In this document: piece after piece, positions 23,501-33,367 of the stretch
Layout: every line of letters starts with the position of its first letter
Numbering within the stretch: position 1 is the stretch's first letter
Assembly: GCA_029204225.1 (NCBI GenBank)
Contig: CM055104.1
Coordinates: forward strand, 53,840,965-53,904,964
DNA: 64,000 bases
Reading direction: 5' to 3'
Source of the DNA: Diphasiastrum complanatum
Lineage: Eukaryota; Streptophyta; Lycopodiopsida; Lycopodiales; Lycopodiaceae
Translations under genes and position numbers: made by a program
The notes under the pieces: model-generated
Told to the model about the DNA's origin: nothing
The model's input: the letters and a program-made list of their open reading frames with translations, nothing else
Databases searched by the model: none

Positions 23501-23838
23501 AGGCATAGAAACGTCATACATGTGCTATGCCATTGTCAAGATGTCTACTTGTGACCATATTTTGCAATCTGCAGCTCCTCTGTAAGCTTGTGCATTCAAA
23601 CCAGCAAGTGGGCCAGCTTTTGGTTCCCTACTATCGGCAACTTCTGCCCGTGTTGAATATTTTCAAGGATGACATTCCAAATATTGGTGATAGTATAGAC
23701 TATGCACAACAAAAGAAAACTTGTACCGGAGAGCTTGTGCAACAAACTTTGGAGCTTTTTGAGACATATGGAGGAGAGGATGCCTTCATAAATATGAAGT
23801 ATATGGTGCCCACTTATGAATCTTGTGTGAATCATTGA
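13204..23838 (+). CDS. PACRG: PACRG (parkin co-regulated gene) family protein, four exons
   Basis: Exons: 13204-13347, 13496-13690, 23127-23228, 23575-23838; 705 nt including TGA, 234 residues. PACRG is an armadillo-like protein of the inner junction of ciliary doublet microtubules, so a plant copy should serve the flagella of swimming sperm. Exon 2 gives [31 protein letters not shown] and [15 protein letters not shown]; exon 3 [20 protein letters not shown]; exon 4 [27 protein letters not shown] and [19 protein letters not shown], the usual C-terminus. All junctions are in phase 0. Introns 1 and 3 have GT-AG ends; intron 2 (9,436 bp) can only be spliced in frame with GC at 13691-13692 and AG at 23125-23126. 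Length is near the 257 residues of the human protein. The N-terminus before FRKLY is the least certain part. The frame is intact. Confidence 0.92.
14890..15065 (+). repeat. Degenerate short tandem repeat, about 25-35 bp unit
   Basis: Variants of CATCTATGCTNCCAGAACTG recur about five times (near 14930, 14955, 14990, 15020 and 15045). In one frame the repeats give MLPEL-type peptides, but stops and drift make coding unlikely. Confidence 0.5.
15445..15504 (+). repeat. 30-bp tandem duplication
   Basis: Two adjacent units 15445-15474 and 15475-15504, each containing ATGGCCTCCATAAGAGG and GGAACACTGG, differ at one base. It is a young local duplication. Confidence 0.9.
15540..15933 (+). repeat. Possible LTR with primer-binding-like site
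   Basis: A TATA-like CTATGTATATAGAGG (about 15603-15618) lies some 300 bp before TGATATTAGAGCC (15921-15933), a two-mismatch relative of the initiator-Met primer site. No paired LTR or gag was found, and the usual CA end is missing, so this is tentative. Confidence 0.3.
16210..16400 (+). repeat. 95-bp direct duplication
   Basis: The segment beginning GAGCCAATTTTAAAGATTTA occurs at 16210 and again at 16305, and similarity continues for about 75-90 bp through TTAGAAGATAAC and GCAGACC. The copies differ by several substitutions. Confidence 0.85.
16867..16922 (+). repeat. (TC)28 microsatellite
   Basis: A pure TC tract of about 56 bp preceded by a C run and GGTCTCGG. Confidence 0.95.
17040..18200. 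other. Intronic stretch without recognised gene; possible minus-strand LTR
   Basis: A minus-strand TATA-like run (GGTATATATAGGGC, about 17449-17463) lies between GC-rich DNA and a pyrimidine-rich stretch with CTCTCTCT. This resembles a U3-R junction of an LTR, but no boundaries, primer site or partner were found. Frames here (for example 17056-17277 minus) match nothing I know. Confidence 0.25.
18205..19210. repeat. Degenerate repeat field
   Basis: Two short motifs recur with drift. CCAAGGTATCC followed by an A-rich GCCC stretch occurs near 18282, 18342 and 18567. AAACCAAGC(G/A)ATATG occurs near 18212, 18470 and 19100. Overlapping hydrophobic frames on the minus strand (up to 171 codons) come from this purine-rich repeat and are not treated as genes. 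Confidence 0.5.
19370..20463 (+). mobile_element. Unclassified repeat element, copy A, ending in (CT)n
   Basis: About 1.1 kb matches 45880-47073 along its length. Shared landmarks include CTGGAAAGCATGGAT, GGCATGGATTTGCCCAAGC, GACAACTGATGCTCA, TTTTGTGGGATGGTG, CTATAAGACGAAAG and GGGACTA(A/T)GTGAAAT at the end. Both copies then run into a CT tract. No long open frame is shared, no terminal inverted repeats are seen, and the 5' end is ill-defined. A retroposon with a CT-rich tail is the best guess. Confidence 0.65.
20464..20531 (+). repeat. (TC)34 microsatellite
   Basis: A pure TC tract of about 68 bp at the 3' end of the repeat element copy A. Confidence 0.95.
20560..21960 (+). pseudogene. Ty3 gag-protease relic in PACRG intron
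   Basis: In changing frames the sequence gives [34 protein letters not shown], then a capsid part with [15 protein letters not shown] and LEDVVRFAKFF-like sequence (about 21060-21090). A zinc knuckle [14 protein letters not shown] follows near 21280-21320, with Phe in the last Cys position. A protease motif LFDDGSKSF (about 21505) and DKVDVIL near 21655 complete it. Stops and frameshifts are many. No RT follows before the PACRG exons. Confidence 0.7.
22632..22885 (+). repeat. Pair of diverged direct repeats
   Basis: CTTGGTTATACATCTTCATGT occurs near 22640 and 22819, with further similarity in the following 50 bp (TTATGCAGTAACTGGTTCTT against TTATACAGCAATCAGTTCTT). The offset is about 179 bp. 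Confidence 0.7.
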
Positions 23839-24600
23839 GAATTGTAATGGATGGTGACTTGGCTATGTGACTCTAACCCCTTGTAGCTGCAGTGCTGCAG
23901 TGTGTAGACCCAACTTTACAGCATTCATATTTATCTGAGTTTCCACAGCTTTTGATAAACCTGATATTTTCACATTTTTACAATCACTCAAGCCCAGCTT
24001 TCTACACAGGCTCGATTGACTGCATAATTTTTGGCAATGCTTTCGCCGGACATCTGCAATTCAGATGTTAGTAAATCAGATAGAATATTACTGCTGAAAG
24101 TGTCAACACTTCAACTTTCAACTGCTAAGCCTGCCAGGTTTTCGTGACACAGAATGCAAATCCTGCTGGACTTATCATGGTGTGATATCTCTTCTTCCTG
24201 CTAATACTTATTATGTATCGAGAAACAAAAGCCCAACAAAGAGTCCCTATAAAAGCAATCCAGTGTTTTGATGCTCAAGGAAGGATGACATGTGCTCTCA
24301 TGTCTCCAAGTAAGACAAACTGATATGCATGCCAAGCAATCTTGCTTGGTGGTAGATTTAGAGTTTGCATTTCAAAATCATGTATAATATCAGAATTATG
24401 ACAATGTCATCTGATATAATTAGGTTGTGGAGGCTGTATCAGTTTGGGCTGAGTTTTTCTGGACCACATAACTTTTGTTGACAAAGATGTTATGACTTGT
24501 GCATGGTGGGATCACTCTTTAAACATAACACTAACTGAAAAAAAATTTCAGACCTTATTGTCCTGGCAAGGTATTTGATATTAAAGAAGCATATTTTGCA
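23839..24600. other. 3' flank of PACRG, nothing else recognised
   Basis: AT-rich sequence after the PACRG stop. No polyadenylation signal stands out and no repeat or coding motif was recognised. Confidence 0.4.
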
Positions 24601-24618
24601 TTTGTTGGCATGGATCTA

Positions 24619-24630
24619 GCTCTGATACCA
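24619..24630 (-). promoter_or_regulatory. Primer-binding site for initiator tRNA-Met, minus strand
   Basis: The minus strand reads TGGTATCAGAGC, an exact match to the standard plant site, directly after the LTR end TTAACA. The LTR therefore lies to the right on the plus strand. Confidence 0.8.
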
Positions 24631-25200
24631 TGTTAAAAATTAGCATTTAAGGATCTTGAAATGATCTATTATGATCTACATGCATGAGATATTTCACACT
24701 ACCAAATCAATCTTGATCAACTCGGATTTTAGAATGCTATCAAACACTTGGATCTTGGCAAGAGCTCTTGTACACAAAAAGTGATCTTATATCAAAGACA
24801 AGCCAAATTTCTAAATGTGAATGAAAAAAGTAAGTGTTACTCAAGCCTCTAGAGAGAGAAAACATTCCAACTCTTGAGTAGAGAGAGAAAAAGTAAGAGC
24901 TCTTGGGTAGAGAGAGAAGATGCAAAAGCCTCGTGACACCCAAATGGTTCTATCTCTCAAAAAGTGTATGTACATTGAGCTCCACACAAAATGTATAGTA
25001 TGAGCTTGAGTTTCAACCCCAGCTCATGGAGAACCTCCTATTGTGATTGGACGTTGATCATGAACCTCAAAACGTGATTAGTCCTCATGATCCAATGAGA
25101 TGAGCTTGATGGAGTGAGATTCACCAATGGTACTTTTTTCATCCCTATAAATTAGGACATGATAGATCTTCAAATAGCTCGAGATTGAACCCACAAAAAC
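24631..25200 (-). repeat. LTR remnant, minus strand (outer boundary uncertain)
   Basis: The plus strand starts TGTTAAAAATTAGC next to the primer site, so on the minus strand the LTR ends in AACA. The sequence has repeated GAGAGAGAAA motifs around 24850-24915. The outer edge is not defined and is set at the start of the next Ty3 relic. Confidence 0.45.
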
Positions 25201-25224
25201 TATGCATAATCAAGGCCTAATTAT

Positions 25225-26100
25225 GCTCATGATGTGTACAAATCAAAGGTGGATGAGGTCCTCTACTTTCACACTAACTAGCGAATTTAAAAATGTTTTT
25301 CCTTCTAAACTACCTCATGGGTTACCACTTGTGAGGGTGATAGACAATGGAATAGAGGTATTGTCATGGAGACAATCTGTTTTTTGCCAACCATACATAT
25401 TTAGCTAGAAAGAGGAATATGAGATAGCTTGAAAGGTGAGGAATATTTTAGATTGAAGCATGTTTGGCACAATAAATCACCATGGGATGCTTCTTTTCTT
25501 TCAAAAAATGGTGAGTATTTGTATGTGCATTTATTATGAGGGGATGAATAAGATAACCATAAAAAATATAATTACGTAACCTAGAAGGGGTGATTTTGTA
25601 GACTGTCTTGGTGAAGCTCAGTTCTAAAGACAAATCTTTGAATGAGATGTCATCAAATCATTGCCAATATTGGATTTCAAACCCAATTATTCCACTATAA
25701 GATCTTAGTTGTACCATTTGATTTAACTAATGATCCTTTTCTATTTCAACAAATGATAAATTACTTATTTTGTCCATAGCATAAAATATCTTTAGTAGTG
25801 TTCCTGGATGATATTTCTATCTATAATAAGAGGCTAAAAGAGCACATAAAGTTATGATTCCATAATGTACTGACTATTTGTAGAAGAGGTGTATGCTATA
25901 GGATCCAAAAGTGATTATTACAGCATGGGCTATTGTATGTTGGTCATAGAGTACACACCGGAAGATCAACACAAGATTGCCACTAAATGGGGAACGTATG
26001 CATCTAAGATGATGCCATTTGGGTTATGTAATGCTCCCAGAACTAACCAATGCATCATGCAATCTACTTAGGAGTACTTAGAAAGTTCTTAGAAATTTGT
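25225..26100 (+). pseudogene. Ty3 pol relics: two different RT fragments
   Basis: First, LTSEFKNVFPSKLPHGLP at about 25265-25325, the segment before RT, then KILVVPFDLTNDPFLFQQMI and VVFLDDISIYNKRLKEH (about 25795-25845), the FLDD catalytic motif. Second, at about 25889-26071, PEDQHKIATKWGTYASKMMP and FGLCNAPRTNQCIM, the motif just before the catalytic site but from a different RT lineage. Both are shredded by stops, suggesting two nested or neighbouring insertions. Confidence 0.7.
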
Positions 26101-26564
26101 TTCCAACATTTGATTTGAAGATTAATTATGACAAGATCAAGATAGGTGATTGAATAATTAGTTTCTAAACTAATAGGCACTTGATATCTTTCTCGAATTT
26201 TATTGTTTTCCCTAAATTTTTTTATTAAGGATTATGTTGAAGTGGCTACACCCCTCAATACTCATTTAAATAGGACACTTCATTCAAAGATATGAAAAGA
26301 GATAGAGACACAAACCACCTTTGATCTTTATGAAGAAATGAGTGCTTCTCCAAAACATACTAATTAGTGAAATGAAATCTTATTTATAAGGGTTCGGTTC
26401 CAAATCAGGTCATCTAGATACATTGCATGTAGACCACATTCGAACCATCATCTTTCTTCACCAATGTTAGCCATTGATCAAAATCAATATGTAGATCTAA
26501 TCTAGAAGTGTGCACCAATAGAAATCAAGCCATGTGCTTGGACACAATTCATGTAGAAACGTTA

Positions 26565-26697
<133 letters not shown>

Positions 26698-26769
26698 AAA
26701 TTTTGGATGTAGCTTATTTAGCTTGAACATGCTAAAGTCGACATGTACATTATTTTTCACAATGTCGCT

Positions 26770-27000
26770 TAGATCCAAATTTGCATCAATTGAAGATAGA
26801 TTTGTTTTTGATACCAACAAAACTGATCTATGCTTCTCAAACAACTCTCTACCTAAAATTTTGGTAAAATTATCAACACACTCCCATGGATATACACAAT
26901 AAAGAAATAACTCCTTGGGAAGAACTTTCTCTATGATTAAGTGATGGGAGATCTCAATTTATTTTTTCTTTGCATGACAAACAAAATTGTATGCCAAGCT
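26770..27000 (-). pseudogene. Ty1/copia RNase H C-terminus, minus strand
   Basis: The minus strand reads IEISHHLIIEKVLPKELFLY, then ECVDNFTKILGRELFEKHRS. This matches the end of copia RNase H (a HIxxxxHxIRE block, then the DxFTK block and a FExHR ending). Everything upstream is missing. It abuts a plus-strand copia fragment at about 27040. Confidence 0.65.
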
Positions 27001-27039
27001 TTGAGATAAAATGTAATCAAATAATAGGACTAGTATGGC

Positions 27040-28008
27040 ATGGAGCTTGGCTTTCAGAGAAGTAGTTCGGAGCATACACTTTATGTTTTGGTCAGGAATA
27101 ATCATATTGTTATTGTAGTGATGTATGTGGATGATCTTATTATTACAAGATATGATCATAGTATGATTCAGGGAATCAAGAAAGATCTATCATCAGAATT
27201 TGATATGAAAGATCTTGGTTCACTACAATATTTTCTTGGGATTGATGTACGGAGAGTAGCACAAGGACTATTCATTTCTCAATATAAGTATGCTCATGAA
27301 ATTCTTGAAAAGTTCAATATGTCAGAGTGCAAGCCTATTTCTACACCATATGACAGTGGATGTAAGCTTTCTAAAGTTGAGGAAGATCAGGATGTAGATG
27401 AGACGTTATATAGAAAGCTTGTTGGAAGCTTAATCTATCTAACTAATGCAAGACCAGATATTGCTTAGGCTGTGAGTATGGTTAGTCAGTTTATGGCTAA
27501 GCCTAAGCAGATTCATTGGAAAGCTGCTAAGCGAATATTCAGATATATCCAGGGCACTTTGAGATTTGGTATTCTCTATGGTAGACCAGATGATTTGAAG
27601 TTACAAGGATATGTGGATGCTGATTGGGCTGGAGATGCGGAAGACCGAAGATGTACTATAGGTTATGTTTTTAGTCTTGGTTCTGGTGCTATCTCTTGGA
27701 GTTCAAAGAAGCAACATACTATTGCTTTACCATCTACAGAGGCAGAATATTGAACTACTACGAGTGCAACATGTGAAGCAATATGGTTGCGAAGGATTCT
27801 ACATGATCTACATATGGTACAAGATTCATGTACGGTACTTCAATGTGACAATCAGAGATGTATTAAATTGGCGAAAAATCCAGTTTTTCACAACAGGACA
27901 AAGCATATTGAAGTACAACAACACTTCATCAGAGAGAAATTTCAAAGTAGTGAAGTGGAGCTTATCTATTGCCCTACGGAAGAGCAAGTTGCAGGAAGTT
28001 TATCCTGA
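27040..28008 (+). pseudogene. Ty1/copia RT C-terminal half and RNase H
   Basis: One frame encodes VMYVDDLIITRYD (catalytic YVDD at 27124-27135), FDMKDLGSLQYFLGIDVRR, KPISTPYDSGCKLSK, YRKLVGSLIYLTNARPDIA, then TAG 27466-27468, then the RNase H part GYVDADWAGDAEDRRCTIGY, LPSTEAEY, TGA 27751-27753, and CDNQRCIKLAKNPVFHNRTK with HIEVQQHFIREK. The two stops sit in otherwise well-kept sequence, so the copy is fairly young. The 5' half of the element is missing. Confidence 0.85.
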
Positions 28009-28170
28009 GGAGTCAAGGATTGTGCAGATCTTTGATTGAATGCTGCTAATGGATGTCGTGGCCTGAAGGAATCATGCAGAGCTCTGACACCACTGATGAA
28101 AATCAGAGAAACGTCAAGACGCTCTGGTTCAGCTGATGGGAAGGGAAAAACAACTCCGTTGATGGGAGTT

Positions 28171-28584
28171 TGTGACGTTCCCAACGATGAAGGCCGAATA
28201 GAGTCGACTTGGCAGGAGTAGCTACTGCTACTGAATGCGGTCTAATTCTCTTCCAAGCCCCAGATCGCTTCTAACGATCTGTTGTAAAAATTAAACTTGT
28301 AAACAACAGATAAGGTTGAATAAAACGACAGTGGAAATTTATCTACTGATAGCATGCATTCCAATATTGTAGATCATACACATCACAGAACAGAGCATTG
28401 AGAAAATCGCTTCTATTATCAGAACTGAATTTACAATATTTTTCTTGAGCGTTGTCTGTTTTCTAGATCAGCGCATTGGCGCGAGAGAGGTTCTCTCTCA
28501 CGAATAATATGACTAGCTACAAACTCACTCTGGAGCTTTTTGTCTCTATCCTCCGTGGATTAGCCGCCTTCTGCCTATTACACA
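28171..28584 (+). repeat. Candidate copia 3' LTR
   Basis: About 160 bp after the RNase H end, following a purine-rich GATGGGAG, the sequence starts TGTGACGTTCCC and ends CTATTACACA, giving TGTG/CACA ends and 414 bp. No partner LTR exists in the window, so the boundaries are tentative. Confidence 0.35.
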
Positions 28585-28599
28585 ATGCCTTTATGCTGC

Positions 28600-29130
28600 A
28601 GACAGTCACATTTTGCTAAAAGACACTTTCACAATTTTAAGAGCAGTGTGGCTTTTTCAAGGGCACCTTCGCTTTTATCCGAAAGGCATTTGGCGACAGT
28701 GTCACTTTTTCCCGAAAGGTGAAAAATGTGACAGTTGGCTAAAAAACTTTTCTAAGGCATTTGGAGACAGTGTCGCTTTTTTTTTAAAGGCGAAAAATGC
28801 GATAGTGTCGCTTTTTCTCGAAGGGCCAACAAGCCGACTTTAGGGCAAAAAGCTAGTTCTAAGGCAAGTGTCGCTTTTCTAAGGGTGAGTGTTACTTTTC
28901 TAAGGGATTTTAGAGACAGTCTCGCCTTTTTCGCAAAAATGCAAAAAATGCGACAGTGTCGGGAAAAGTTGCCAAAGTTATTTTCTAAGTGTTTTAGACC
29001 TAGGGATAAAATTTTCTCATGACCCAAAAATGCGAACTGTGCGACAAAACAGTTCAAAAATGCAGACTGTGCGAAACATAGTTCAAAATGCACAGTCGCT
29101 AAAAACAGCAAAGGAAAAACTAAGGAAAAA
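28600..29130. repeat. Degenerate hairpin-forming repeat array
   Basis: Variants of GACAGTGTCGCTTTTT and of its near complement GCGAAAAATGCGACAGT alternate at least six times (near 28695, 28770, 28793, 28868, 28918 and 28950), as do TTTTCTAAGG variants. Several neighbouring pairs can fold into stem-loops. Frames through it are artefacts. Confidence 0.6.
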
Positions 29131-32100
29131 TGCTAAGGCTTTGAAAAGACAGAAACTCTTAGTTTCTTCAGAATGCATAAGGGCCTTGCTTTCACATCAA
29201 TCTAGACACTTCAATGATTGCATTCGTAATGATTTAGAAAAGATACTTCGATATGACAGCCATCCAGTTGTACTCACAAACATGTGAGAAGATCTTTGGC
29301 ATGCAAGCCATAAACCATAAGGTACCGGCAATAGGCCAACAACCCTTAGGTTTTATCCATTCATTTTTTTTATAAGACTACCGGTATGTGGCCTTATCAG
29401 GTGACTTTCTATCCGAAATATTAATAAAAAAGGGGCCTTTTTTTTTTTCTTTCTAAATTAGTATGATGAACCAAGTGCGGAATGGAACTACTAATGCACC
29501 AAACACAACATACAATATTGTAATAACAACATTCCTGCAACTAACAGCTATGATAACTTGTAGTAAGTGTAATATGCTTACCTCAATTGTGCGCAAGGTC
29601 ACCAGAATGCCTGAGAGCCCAACTAGTCATGAGTGCCATATTACCCTTGTATCTCTTGAATCCATTTTGACACTTGTCGTATGCCTTTGAGTTGGAAAAA
29701 CACAATCTATCTTGTCGACTGTAAAGCCAATTTTGCTTTGTGAATCCATATAAAAGTTAGTCTATTAATAGTCTGATCTGTCAACAACCTAAGATTGAAA
29801 GATATTGCCTAATAGTATAAGAATACTATTACTATCCAGCACTGTAATTGGAATCCATATAGAAAAGCTCTAATACCATGATGGAGAAAGGAAAAAATGC
29901 TAGATAGAAAAAACAGGATTCGATAGATGCAACTATTGGGCTCTGCGGAATGATCCTCTCTATAATGCATGATTACGCATATCAAATTTGAACCATATTA
30001 TTGCAAAAAGCACCACATTTCATTCTACTTGATTGTAACTTTGAAATCATTACAATCTATGAGATTGATTTTGTAGACAAACATAAATTGATGTAATATT
30101 GCTATGTGAAAGCGTTTGATAGCTAAGACAAAACTATAAGAGAACATAATCAGGTTACAGTAAATTAGAGAAGCATACATTCATCCTGACATAATACTGA
30201 ATGCAATAAATTGTATGATTGAATTCAATTAGTAGTATATACAAATCAGAAGAAAAGTGAGCACAAGACAATGTCGGATGCAACCGTGTACTCGAAACTA
30301 ACTCTGAATCACAGACCATTTCCATTTGATACAATTTTGCTAATTAGCAGTGCTTCAACAATACTCTATGATCGATTGACTAATTGAATTGATTGCTTTA
30401 ACTTGAGAAAATAATCATCTATTTATACTAGTTAGGAATGTGGCATGGGCTTATCCAAATGACGATTCAAAACAATTGTTTGGTCATTGCTCACAATTGG
30501 CACTTAGCCATATTGTGTTGGTAATTACTTGTTAACAATGGTTAGAGCACGTCGTTAGCTTCAACAAGTGGTAACATGATCTATTAACCTTCTACAAGTA
30601 TTTGTCAACCCTATGATAGTAGCTCGATAATTGTCGACCCACTTGTTGGCGATTCTCGTGTAGTTCTACAGACTATGCAATAACACAAGTAAATATGCAA
30701 AAACTAGATAAATGAATGGATGTAGATTAATGATCGAATTATAAGGATAATAATACAACAAGTTGCCTATAAACATTTAAGATCTAATGATGATCCTAAA
30801 TATAGATCTAGGCCAATATTAACTGCACAATAAATCACTTAACAAATTGTTAGGCATTTTCTACACAATCTCACTAGTTTGATCAAATCACTTTACCAAA
30901 ATTAAATAGAATGAAAAGCTAATAAGCACATGCTTAGATTTTATCCTAAACTTTGTAAATAGGCCATACATTACTAAGAATATATGTAGTATACCACTAA
31001 ATGAGATGATATTATTGCTTCCAAAGATTTCAAAAGTGGAATGGCTCTGCAATTTCCATGCCCTACCTACTATTCAAAGCTGAAAGTGAGGACTCTCTCT
31101 CCTCTCTCTAGAGTCAATTGCACTAACTTAGCCACCACTTGGCCTAAATTAGCTATATTGGCCAAAATTATCAAGTAACTCTAAAACTGGACTATTTGTA
31201 TGTACAAGTGACCAAATGAACTTGGAGCCAACTAAAGATAGTCATATAGTATGAATTCATAGGTGTGAAAAAAATATGTGAAGTTTTTCTACAAGTTTGT
31301 CCTCTGAAATGGATATCTTGTAAAATAGAAGCACACATGTAATAAATGAAAGTTATGAATGAGTGTTTGCATGTCTTACTCCATATTCCACCTCATGTGA
31401 GGTGTGTGCACCAAAAAACACTACGAATGAGCCTCCATTGCCATCTTGCCACAAAGGATCCGCAACGTTGGAGTAGGTGAAAGGAAACAATCCTACTTCA
31501 CCCCAATAGTGCTCCAAATGTGCTCAAAAATACCTCTGGTGTGAATGCCAGACATCAAGATGATTCTGCAGCTCTTGACATGACATTGCTCAAACATGAA
31601 GTAAGATAAGTATGGTAGGTTAGAACCACACTTACTTGCTATTTCTTTGAGCTTACTTGAGTCTTCAAAAACTTGCAAAAACAGATCCTTAGTGCCTTGA
31701 CCGTTGGGTTCCATTTCAATGCCTTGACTAGCTCCAAATTGCCAATTTACTCTTGGTGTTGATGAAGCACATTAAGATTAACCTCTTCATCTTGCTTCAT
31801 GCAACAAGTACAAACAACTAAGTGCTCCCTATTTTTGCTTGAGAGAACAAGTTCAAATGTTCATGTGGCCATCACATGAGATTTGAGCTCCCAAATTTCC
31901 ACAGAAAGGAGCAATAATATAATTGCTTCTTTAGACATGGTCTCCAATGTCTTCAGTAATTTATTGAATATGACATGATCCCTCACGATTTCTTGATGAT
32001 GACTTGAAGTGTGTTGCTTCAATTTTTAGGGGAGTGATAAACCTTAGAGAGGCCCAATCTTTTGGGGGCAAGGCCATGTTCCAAGGGTCTCTTGACTTGG

Positions 32101-32370
32101 GAGGGTGGCTTCTCAAGGGCGTTGCCAATACTGGGGTGGAAGGCTTGAGGAATGGGCCTCTACACAATGCCATGCATGCGATTTTTCTTCTTCTCATGAT
32201 TGATGTCTTTTTTAGAAATGGCAGAATGTGCTTGTAGACAACCGATGATTAGCTACCACACACTAGAAGTTTAGGCACACAAATAAACTGAATCTGTTTT
32301 GTATGTCCACCCCTCTATACAAATTTATATGTGTTTTTTAAGGATTTCAACATTGCACCATAACGCTTAT
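29131..32370. other. AT-rich stretch without recognised gene
   Basis: A minus-strand primer-site relative GCTCTAATACCA (29867-29878) suggests a decayed LTR starting TGATGGAG at 29879. Around 31985-32200 a more GC-rich block interrupts AT-rich DNA. The frame 31493-31714 (minus) is not recognised. I see no protein-family motif here. Confidence 0.35.
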
Positions 32371-32380
32371 GTGGACAACC

Positions 32381-32420
32381 AATGAGAGTTTGACAACTGG
32401 ATAAAAAACATTTCAATAAA
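32381..32420 (+). repeat. Foldback-family half-element, copy 1
   Basis: TATGTGGACAACCAATGAGA followed by a TTTGACAACTGG stretch matches the arms of the 34111-34191 hairpin. Confidence 0.5.
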
Positions 32421-32671
32421 AAGAGCGTGTGGACAACAAACAGTGTCACATAACACATGCACATCTATGAAATGTTTCATGCTTAAATGTCAATCACTCA
32501 TTGTTTATTTCACTCATTGTTTATTCATGTGAGAGCTTGTTGCAAGTTTGAAATTGGGAAGCAGAAGCACATGTAAATCATGTTTACGATCTGGCTCCAA
32601 TAGACAAAAAACATGGAGCCCTTGGCATTTCAAGATTGTGGAAAGAGTCGAGGATATGACATTCTGCTTGT

Positions 32672-32752
32672 AAGGAGTCATAGGCGAGGCCTAGAGTAAG
32701 GAGAGTGGGCCAAGCCTAGGATTCTTACTTTGGACCTCGCCCATGACTCCTT
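32672..32752. repeat. 29-bp imperfect inverted repeat (hairpin)
   Basis: Arm 32672-32700 (AAGGAGTCATAGGCGAGGCC...) and arm 32724-32752 are reverse complements with about four or five mismatches and a 23-nt loop. Confidence 0.85.
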
Positions 32753-33189
32753 ATTGACCAAAATCTCATCTCCTTTGCTACTTCAGTCTTCCATTGCCTA
32801 ATGAGGATATCAGCTGTGGTTTTTTGGGGATGATTGTAATGAAACGTAGTCATCACCTGAAAAACAAAATAAGTCTCTAAAAGACGGAATCATCTCACTT
32901 TTTCTCCTCTGTCATGTAGTGATTAGTTTTTGCACATTGTGCTTTTTAAAAAATCTGAAAAAAGGCCACATGTGCTCATTCATCTTGAGGCCCACAATCA
33001 ATCACCAGGCTCCACCAGCCACCATCACGGGCACCACCATCTTTCAAAATGAAAAGCCGGGCACAGTTTCGTACATTTTATTTTTTCTTTGTATAGAATC
33101 CTACATTTTTGACGAATGCTGCTGACGGGTACGAGCTTATTGCAGAATGCAATTGACGGGCTCACAGCCTTCCGCGTGACGAGGAAGAG

Positions 33190-33240
33190 GAAAGATTAGC
33201 CACGAGAGAGAGAGAGAGAGAGAGAGCGCGAGAGAGAGAT
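33190..33240 (+). repeat. Short GA-rich tract upstream of RBD1
   Basis: GA repeats of about 36 bp interrupted by CGCG lie 130 bp before the RBD1 start. They may lie in the promoter or 5' UTR, where GA tracts can bind plant GAGA-binding factors; this is inference. Confidence 0.6.
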
Positions 33241-33367
33241 GCCAATTAGATTTGTGGCAATGCACATAGATTGATGGATAATCTGATGAGCTTGAAGGGA
33301 GGATCTCAGATTATATTTTGATGATTTTGTGATCAGAATTGTCAATTGTGGTGCGAGAATCTGAGAC

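Noticed and set aside
31493-31714. 73-codon minus-strand frame
   Set aside because: I considered a retroelement relic, but no motif could be aligned with confidence.
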